From Phoronis ovalis (lineage: Eukaryota; Phoronida; Phoronidae), in the NCBI GenBank assembly GCA_028565635.1, contig JAOXYB010034074.1, positions 1 through 14,135 on the forward strand: a DNA stretch of 14,135 nucleotides, in the 5' to 3' direction. Position numbers and translations under genes: made by a program. This document shows, in pieces, positions 1 through 9,600 of the stretch (positions within the stretch are counted from its first letter, which is position 1; each line of letters begins with the position of its first letter). The notes under the pieces are model-generated. The model did not search any database, was not told the origin of the DNA, and saw nothing but the letters and a program-made list of their open reading frames with translations.

Positions 1-509
1 TTTATACCAACCACCCGTCAAATGGATTTATTTTCCACCCCACCACCTATAATATGTATTTAAGTACGATACCCACCCCCCGTAATATTTCTATTCAACT
101 GCCGTCCGCCCCCCCCCCCCCCATACAATTGAAAGCGGAACAGCCCTTATATATTTGTTACCTTTTTCTGATTAAAACTTGTGTGATATTTCACCGCCAG
201 CTTTAAAAATCAGCATATGAAATCTCTTCTTGTTAAATTTAATTATCGATCAGCTGGCAGGAAATCTCAGTGTGATATGATTTTTTTTTTTGTTACTACC
301 TAAAATACTTATTCATTTTGATATTTCATGAGAAATATTTACACATATTTACATGAAATCAAATAATATCTATTTTTTAGATTAATAATTTAATTCCTTT
401 TTAAAAACACAAATTAAAGGACTTTTTGCGGTAATCTCTTGTTAGCATCTGTTTAAATAGATACATGACATTACATTCTAGTTTCAATACTATTATTACT
501 TTGTTTTAG
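1..509 (+). other. Partial upstream intron of DDX10
   Basis: No open frame here resembles the DDX10 N-terminal half, and the stretch ends in a good acceptor before the DEAD exon, so it is intronic. The first 125 bases are C-rich on the plus strand and unlike the AT-rich rest, with an uninterrupted run of 14 C at 109-122. This patch may be the edge of a dispersed repeat. Confidence 0.8.
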
Positions 510-624
510 TATTAGATGAAGCTGATAGAATCTTAGACCTGGGTTTTCAACAAACTGTTAATGCAATCATTGAAAATCTTCCTAAAAAGAGGCAAACTGT
601 TTTATTCTCAGCAACACAGACAAA
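510..624 (+). CDS. DDX10: DDX10 exon a: motifs II (DEAD) and III (SAT)
   Basis: The acceptor is TTGTTTTAG and the donor is GTAAGT. The exon begins with TA, completing a valine codon whose first G should be in the upstream exon, and it ends inside a lysine codon (AA). It encodes [13 protein letters not shown], in which DEAD is the Mg-ATP-binding motif II, and LFSATQTK, in which SAT is motif III and couples ATP hydrolysis to unwinding. The stretch between them ([11 protein letters not shown]) is close to the DDX10 family. It is the first exon visible in the window, not the first of the gene. Confidence 0.95.
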
Positions 625-3600
625 GTAAGTGTTTTAACATGTTTTATTTATTTGAATAGTATCCAGTCTGAGTGCACTTTTTTGGAGATTTATCCTCCAC
701 TTATGATTTATGGGCTTCTGCAAACATAGTTCAATACAAGTGACTGTAATAATTTGGGTTTTTGGCACTCGCATGCTATTGATAACCTGAAGTTATTCTG
801 TCACAAATGTTCAATAAATTTAATCGAACAATTTTTTTGCAAAAATAGGTAAAAGCAATAGACCACTGTCATTTGTTTTAAGTATGCTAATATACAGGCG
901 ATACAGAATTAGCAGTCTGCTGGCCAGGACTATTCTGCGTTTCTTATTGGTTTTCAGAGAAACACTTTTTACAAAAATATCATTACTATCTGTGATGTTG
1001 TAAAACATTTCTTTACATAATTTAGATTTTTTTAAACCTATCGTATACTATTATTTGCAACAGTATGTATTGTTTATAATTGTCTTAGAGTGATATTTCT
1101 ATTGAAATGTTTCAGATCTGTCAAGGACTTGGCTCGTCTAAGTTTAAAAAACCCAATGTATGTGTCCGTTCATGAACACTCAAAGCATAGCACTCCAGCA
1201 AAGCTACAACAGGTGCCTACCTACACATGTTTTCTTTTAAAATAGTTGAAACTATTGTTGGTACTTTCATATCTATAAGAAGTAGATACAGTGGCATTGT
1301 AAAGACATATTTGTCAATTTTAAATTTCATCGGACAGAAAAGGGTGAACTTGTGTGATTCAGACATTAAAACAAGGATAACACCATCTGCTAGCATTGTA
1401 ATCAGATGATTGGCCTTTCTACTTGAATAATGGTCCATTTCATGACTCTACATGTAGCTGATTATCAAATATACTGCTTTTTGCATGGATGGTGTTGCCT
1501 TAGGATATTCATGGTTACGAAGAAGTGTTGCCTTAAATATCTGAAATGAGTAATGAAATGGCTGCTGTATTTCTAATGAGCTCTCTGAAGAACTATGCTA
1601 CCAAATCAACAGTTTACATTTCCGACTTGATAACCTAACTATATGTGGTTTTGCGAGCCAGTAGAGCATCATGAATTTTCTTGTTCAGAAGGAACAAGAT
1701 GTTTTGAGATTAATGATTGCATCAATTTTAATGTGTAGTTACTATAAGGTCAAGGACTGAGGATTTGGTATCTATCACATTGTTTGCTTATTTCAGAGTT
1801 ACATTGTATGTGAACTTCATGAGAAGATTGACATCTTGTGGTCATTTATCAAACATCATCCAAAGTCTAAAATACTTGTCTTTGTTATGAGTTGTAAACA
1901 GGTACAGTATAAATTCCATCTAGCTTCTAAAATAATTAATTTTTAAAAAATTATTTTTATGTGCAATTTTGGCTCATGCTGCACTGCATAATTTATAAAA
2001 TTGGCTTAATGCTGCAAATGCATATGTGTAAGACAACAAAAATTGCTATTTTCAGAATACATTATTTGTTATCCAATTGCTTAAAGACAGAATTTTTTTT
2101 ATATTAGGTAAAATTCTTACATGACATGATGTGTCGCCTGCGTCCTGGAATAAGTGTCCTTGCATTACATGGTGCTATGAAACAGATGAAGAGAATGTCT
2201 GTCTATGAACAGTTCTGTAGGAAGCAACATGCTGTTCTCCTGGCAACAGATATAGCAGCAAGAGGCTTAGGTGAGTAAATATTCTGATTGGCTAAAGTAG
2301 GTATCATATTCACTTGATATATAGACCTACTTTTGTAAAGAAAATGTACTTCCAATTTCAGAATGTTTATTGAAATATGTAAATGTAAAAAGATTTTAGT
2401 TTTAAATGAGAGATATAAAATAATGGTTCTGAAATTATGAAACTTGCAAAAAAATGTCCTTGCATAAAAGCTTGACACACAGATTTTAGTAAGAGCATGA
2501 TATTATGGCAGGATCATGCATCTCATTACATACAATTAAATATTTATGTGGTATTAGGAATTAAATTTAATGTGATTCACTTAGTGGCCAGATCTATAGG
2601 CAGTATTATTTGTGTCTACATTCATTACGTTGTCTACTAATACTTCTACTAGGTTAACTTTGTATGAAAATGAATGATTTTCAGATGAGTTACATAAAAA
2701 TAATGTCTGTTTTAGATTTCCCTGCTGTGAACTGGGTCTTACAATTAGATTGTCCTGAGGATGCTAACACTTATATTCACAGGGCAGGCCGGACAGCAAG
2801 GTTAGTGGATTCTAATAATACTTTTTTTATTTTACACTTTGCCTTTTATACCATCATACAATATATCTTCTCTATATTATAACTTCATATTGGAGACTAT
2901 AAACCAACAGTACCGAAAGACAGGCGTCAGGAGCAATATGACGCATAATATACCTGGGATAAAAACTTTTTTTTTTTGCTGGGAATCAAATCTGCACCTA
3001 CTGCTGTACATACTTTCTCAATGATTATATAGAGACTCAAATACCTATAGCTTCTTGACTACATACTTATTGAAACATACTTGTACATTGTTCTCTTGTG
3101 CCTGTATAAGCTTTCTGGATGACATATTTTACATTTTTAACATTTGAGTCATTTGAGGTCACATGTGAACAGTTGGCTGATTCCCCGACATTTTTGAAAG
3201 GATTGCTGAAGCCCTTGTGATAAGACTGAAAATTACCTTTGCTAAAAAAATAAGGTTCAGTTTTTAACACAATTCGTGATTTTTAATATTTTACATTACA
3301 AGTAGTTTTTAATGTTTGCTCTTGGTTATAATTCTAGATATGAGAAGGATGGCGAGGCATTGTTAGTGTTACTACCATCAGAGGAGGAGGCTATGGCTGA
3401 ACAACTTGCAGCAAAGAAAATACCAATTAGTAAAATCAAGTTAGTTTTATCATTACGATTTAGTGTTCAGTAACACTTTACTTTCGTGAAACTAATTATC
3501 ACATTAAAATTCATGTTTATATGTTGGGTCGTAGCAAAAAAGAATAATTTCAAAGTTGCTAAAGCTTTGGAATTATGTACTTACTTGTTACTGCTTAATG

Positions 3601-6600
3601 TCTTCTTTATTCTGTAAGATTCAAGACATTGTAATTAAAATTAAAGTTTACTCACTTACATGTATGAGACATGAGTATAATTGCCTTCAAACTTTTCTCA
3701 TCGATGTAATATACATGATAGAAGATTTTCAGTAGTACAGATGATAAACTTTGTGTTTTTAGCATCTCAGACATACAAACTATTATTACGCCTGTGAATG
3801 TTCCATAGGAAACATGTTTTAATTAACAACTAACAATTTTAGAACAACCATACAGGTCTGGTATTACATATATCAGCAAGTCACTGTAGCTGTTGCTCAG
3901 CTCATTGTTTCCTAACATTCTTTCTGATTTATTTCAGAGTAAACCCTACAAAACAAAGCTCCATCCAGGGCAAGATGGAAGCCAACTTAGCAGCTGATGT
4001 CGCACTTAAGGAGAGTGCTCAGAGGGTATGTTAGCATGGTGATATTGGCAATGAAAGAACTTGGCTTGTTTTTATGATCAATGTTTTTTGGTCTTTCTTG
4101 GTTCTAGTGATACTAACAAATGTGATGGTCAAGCACCCATTTTTTCCCACAAGCGGTGCATTAGATCTTATCATTGAGTACATTTTTGTTGAAATGTTAT
4201 TTCAGTGAATAAGGATTACAGTGTAAAAATTACATACTGAAATGCAAATCCCAGGCATGTGAAAAGTTCACATACCCCATGCCTCAAGAAGGGGACAAAG
4301 TTTCTTTAAGCTATAGAATTTACAAAAAATGGTGGGGCTCTTGTATCTTGTTTCACAACAATCTTCAATGAAGCTGTACTTTTGCGTGTTTGGTTGTTGT
4401 AAAGAATGATGTACTTTAACCAATAACTGAATTTTTTATGTTTCAGGCATTTGTTTCTTATCTACGATCAGTGTTTCTAATGAAAGATAAGAAAGTTTTT
4501 AATGTTCATGCTCTGGATACAAACGTTTTTGCTCGATCACTAGGATTAGCAATACCTCCAAGGGTTAGATTCTTAGAAAAACAGCAAAAAATTATGAAAC
4601 AACGAAAACAAGTTCTTGATGATAGGACTGAAATTGCTAAATCAAAATTCAAAATGATGAAGAATTTAGAAACTGTGTCTAAACAAAACGAGATGGAAAA
4701 TGAAGCGAGTGACTCAGATGGCAACTCTGCTGAAAAATCTGAGAATGAGGCCACTTATTCAAGTGATGAAGCAGCTGACACTAGTCAAAATATCAGTACA
4801 AAAATGGAGAGAACTAGTGATCATTCGGATATTTCTAGTGATATCAGTTCAGATCAAAGTTCAGATTCTGAGAAGGAGGCTACAAAGTGTTTGGATTCTG
4901 GATTCAATTTCTCATTGGATAATGATTTAGATGACATATTTAGAGTAAAGAAGAAGGCACAGGTTGACTCTGAATTGGAGAGTGACGATGAAGAGGTGAT
5001 GAGCTGTTTGTTGTTTTTATTCGTAAGCCCAAACATTAACACAGTATGATTTATTTGCAGTAGTTCTAGTTGTAGCTAGTATGTCCAGTTACTTGGACGA
5101 CAGGAATTATATACATTGCACAACCTGGGGTAGTTTATCATTATGTTTATAGAGCATCCAAACCTTTTAGTTAAAGAAGAGTATGGAATCTAAAGCAATA
5201 ATATGATAACCATGTTTTGCCTACACCTTGATAATGTTTCTGTATTTGCCTGTTTTGTAAGCTCATTACTGAAAAGGTCCAAGGTTTCGAACACAAATAA
5301 TTATTTTAATATATATGTTGCAGGTTCCATTACCAGAGGTTAAATCAAAGAAATCAAGTCGGTGTAAACCACTTACCAAGTTTGCTGTAGCAAAGAAACT
5401 ACAAAAAAAGAATCTAAAAGTCAATACTAAGGTTACATTTGACGAGGAAGGAGAAGTGAGTTTTGCAATGTGTAGCAGGACCATTTCTAGTTCGTACTAA
5501 GAGATTTAAATATGCTAGAGTGCAGACGAGACTGTGAGATATGTGGGTCAGTACTCTGTGTTACATTACAAATATCAGTTTCATGCTATGTTCAATGGAC
5601 TATGCGCATTTTTTGAATGATGAAGTTGTCCCTGGATTGAGTGATTCCATTCACAAAACCAGCATGTTGGAAAGGCCTCCCTAGTTAAGAAATTCAAAAA
5701 ATGCAAAATTTTATAAGGGATCCTATGTTTTAGTGTTTAATAGGTTTCAAAAAGTGCTTTATTTAAGTTTATTAATGAAAATTCTGAAAAATCTAACAGT
5801 ACATTGCAGCAACATTTTAATATTTCTATATTTTATAGAATCTGTACTTTTTAAATACAGCTCTTGTCTTATAGCTTTACCTTCACTTATACAGGTCGTT
5901 GAAGCTGTTCCTAGAAAGCAGAAGGTTACTGTTACAACAGATGATGACGATGATGGCGGCATTAATATAGATCTTGTAAAAGAGAGAATGAGAGAGGAGG
6001 ACAAATATGATAAACAGCTCTACCGTGAAAGAATTAAGAAAAAACATCGGGTAAGTTGAAAGGAATGTGGAGTAAGTGTGAGATTGACTACTACAATGAA
6101 GAGTCATGCTTGTGATTGTAGGCTAAAACACAATGAGAGTGAAAGTATCTTGCAAAATGAATAGTTTGTTCCCTTTTACCAACTTAGTTATGAGAACTGG
6201 GTTATAGAGCAATGTTAGCCATCATATCATGTCCATTTAAAAGCTCTGGAGAGGTAGTGTGATGCAACTTAGCATGGATAAGTGTATCCATGACAAAATT
6301 TGTCAGCTTTCTGGGCATCGGAAAGTCTGTTTCTCATTGCAAATTGTTTTTCAAAAATTGCTTTGTTAATAATTTAAGAGTAGCTTACAATAAAATTTGA
6401 TAGAATCTGGAATTTTGAGCAAAAACTGATAATTTTTATAGTGTTTGATCAACATCAAACATGAATATTTCTGTTAGTTTGTTACACTTATGGACTCGAC
6501 ATACATTGTGACACTTTTATTGACTATAACTTCATAATCAAGATGAAGAGATAGCCATGTAAAAGTATGCACTTTTGGAAAGTTTATACTTTTATGAATC

Positions 6601-9600
6601 CAAAAAACAAAATGTTGAAAATAGTTTTCACAATCTGATCAGCGTCTTTTTTGGGAATAAATTGTTTTTCACAGTTTAAAAATTGTCAAAATCTAGCCTA
6701 TCGCAGTTGAAACTTTGCACAAATCGTCTTTACCTAAAGATCTACAATATATGCTCTCATAATTTCAAAATTGTTCTTTTTTGAAAAGTTCCAAATTTTC
6801 AAAGCTTAGAGATAACAGCTTTGCTGTTTTTGGCCTGACCTCTAAATTTTATAAGTTTGTAACGTTCGAATGAAGCAAAATTTTTCCATATGAGACACAG
6901 TTTGTAAAAAGTATATAATTTTTGAAACTCATTTGTGCAAAGTTTTGAGTTTGTAGGAGCAGGATTTTTTTACTTATATTTTTATGAAACTTAAGTTTAA
7001 TTTTTTAAAGTCCACCTTTTTTCTCGGAATGGATTTTTATTAAATCACATGATCAAATTCAAACAATACATCTTCATGATTTATAAACTTTTTGTTGAAA
7101 ATGTATATTTTTGTTTATCTCAAGACTTGAAGGGATTTTATTTGCTGCACTTGTTGGCACCAAACATCTGCAGCAGATATTTGTACTAAACAGGATTATT
7201 ATAATAAAATTCCAGTTTTGCAAATGTTGTGCTGATGACCTATATATGCTTTCCATATTTTATTACTGCTTGTGTTACAGGAAGAAAGAATAAAATTAAA
7301 AGAGCAGAAAAGAGCCAAGAAAGAAAACACAATGCAACAAGAAGACAATGTTGAAGAGGTATGTGTGAGTAGAATTACTCATATTAAATTTTGTGCCCTT
7401 CGCACATAATGCATATAATCGTAATTGTTGTTATCAGCTTCTGTAACAATTTCTTTATTTCATGATAACAGGTTTTATCCGTTCAACTTCTTATTCGGTA
7501 TAGAGTACAGGTGAAAGTATAGGTCAAGTATAATCACTGACCTTGATTTCCTCCAACATTTTTCATTGCACGTATCAATTTCTTTGTCATGCAATAATAG
7601 CTTCAGTTACTATCACATCAACTTTATATTTGGGACATGGTAAAAATATAGGGCAAAGTACAGATCAGGTATAATTTTGACCTGAATCTCTACAAGAAAG
7701 CCAACTAGCAGCCATGTTTGTTCTTGTGATGGTATGTCACAATAATAGCTTCAGTTTTTATCCGATCAGCGTCATATTCAGTAAAGGACAAGTATAGGTC
7801 AAAATACTTGTATTACTTCCTTTTCTCACATTGCTCCACTTTTCAAAAAATAAAAGGTTTCAATGGATGATTCGAAAATGGTTCTCGTAGGTGGGTGTGT
7901 GGATTAGACTAGGTGACCTTGAAAAGTGGGTCAAATGCCGATCCAAAACTGACATTTTTGTCACAATATCTGCTTCAGTTTTTATCAGTTGCACTCTATT
8001 GGTACAGGGTAGATACTGGACAAAGTACAGGTCAGAAATAATTATGATTATGGCTGATTGGTGTCATGTTTGCTTTCGAGATGGTATGTTTTGATGCCAG
8101 CTTTTGTTTTTTTCTGGTCAGGTTCATATTTGATGTTAGGTAAGTTCAGACAAAGTACAGTTTTGGTGTAATATTGACCTTCTGTACTTGTACAATTTAT
8201 ACTTAGGAATTTACCCAAAGCAAAATGGCTACTGTACTAATTTCTCTTAGTCCAAATGAATAAAATGTAGGAACACACTGTCATATTTCGGATGGCAATA
8301 ATGAATTTCATAAAAGAAAAAAATGCAAGTAGTCATGTCATTGCAGAATTAAATAAATTCAAAGTTAGAATGGTGTAAATTCCCTTTACTAAAATATACC
8401 ATGGCATTGATTACTTCTCTTAACAATATACTTCCATGTGATTCAGAAAACTGCAGAATACATTTTGATGAATTAGACTGGAATTAATTTCCTTTAGAAA
8501 AATCAGACATTGACAATTTCCAGGAAAAATAATCACTTCATTATACAGATCAGAGTACATTATTTAATTCTTTATAGAAGGACTACATAAAGTATCAAAT
8601 TTAAATTTTTCCTTTCAATTCTTGCTTCTTACTCAAGTCAATTAAAATGCAATAAAAACAGTTGGAATTTGCTTATATAGGGATTTTGTGAGTGGGAAAC
8701 TGAGAGAAGAATGGCTCATCTTCTGCCTCCTTTCCATGGAGTCATAATTTTGAGTGCAAATATTTTGCTTTATGATGCAGCTTCTTGTAATTAACATGTT
8801 ATTTTGAACATAACTGTATTCTTTTCTTTCAAATTATGAAATTGTATTTTATAATTTCTAATTATCAATTTTTTTAAGAAAGTAGTTGTAGTTTGTCTAA
8901 ATGATTACACTTAGCTTTAGTTAATGTTGGCACTGTGATTTGTGCAATTGATCACTAATGCAATTCAATTTTGCTAATGTTTCATTGAATTCTAGGATTA
9001 CTTTTATTTATAGCATTTGTGTCTTGACTGGCACTTCTTGAATAATATGTAAAACTGTCTTTTATAATTGCAAACGTTGTATATTTATTCTCAGGAGCCT
9101 GTTGCATATTTAGATCAAACAGAGACAACTGGAGATTATGAATTACCAGATCCAGATAAATACTATGGAAAACAGTCAGATGATGATAGCGAAGAGTCCG
9201 ATAGTGTCAACTCTGGATCAGAAAGTGATGATGAAAGGTGGGTTAGGTTGCAGGCTCTGAGAATAATGTGATGTGTTGTCTGTTAATTTTAGGGTCTAGG
9301 GACTCAGAGAACACTGGCTTTGGAATATATGCAGGGCATTTTGTTAGTGTAGTGGTATCAATTTATGTTGGGATTAACTACTAGAACTAAAACACTTTTT
9401 GACATATTTTAAACACTTTTAGAGCACACTAAGAAACTGCCCTTATCTATTAACAAAACAATACAACTGTGTGTAAATATTCTTGTTAGTTACAAATAGT
9501 ACAATTTAGGTAGCTTATATTACATAATGTTAGTAAATGCGATGTAAACATTGTAATTTACATGGTATTTTTCAGTGCTTAGGTGTTGTTAGGTAATTAC

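Noticed and set aside
820-1438. Minus and plus frames of 60-73 codons in introns 1 and 2
   Set aside because: They overlap each other or sit wholly in introns, are hydrophobic or low-complexity, and show no family motif.
4506-5484. Frames on the other strand or in other frames over exons h and i
   Set aside because: They are antisense or shifted readings of real DDX10 exons. Serine/phenylalanine-rich composition is what a lysine/aspartate-rich coding exon gives in antisense.
7891-8094. Plus-strand 67-codon frame in intron 11
   Set aside because: It coincides with repeat units that recur elsewhere in the window, has no upstream splice context in DDX10 phase, and matches no part expected of the family.
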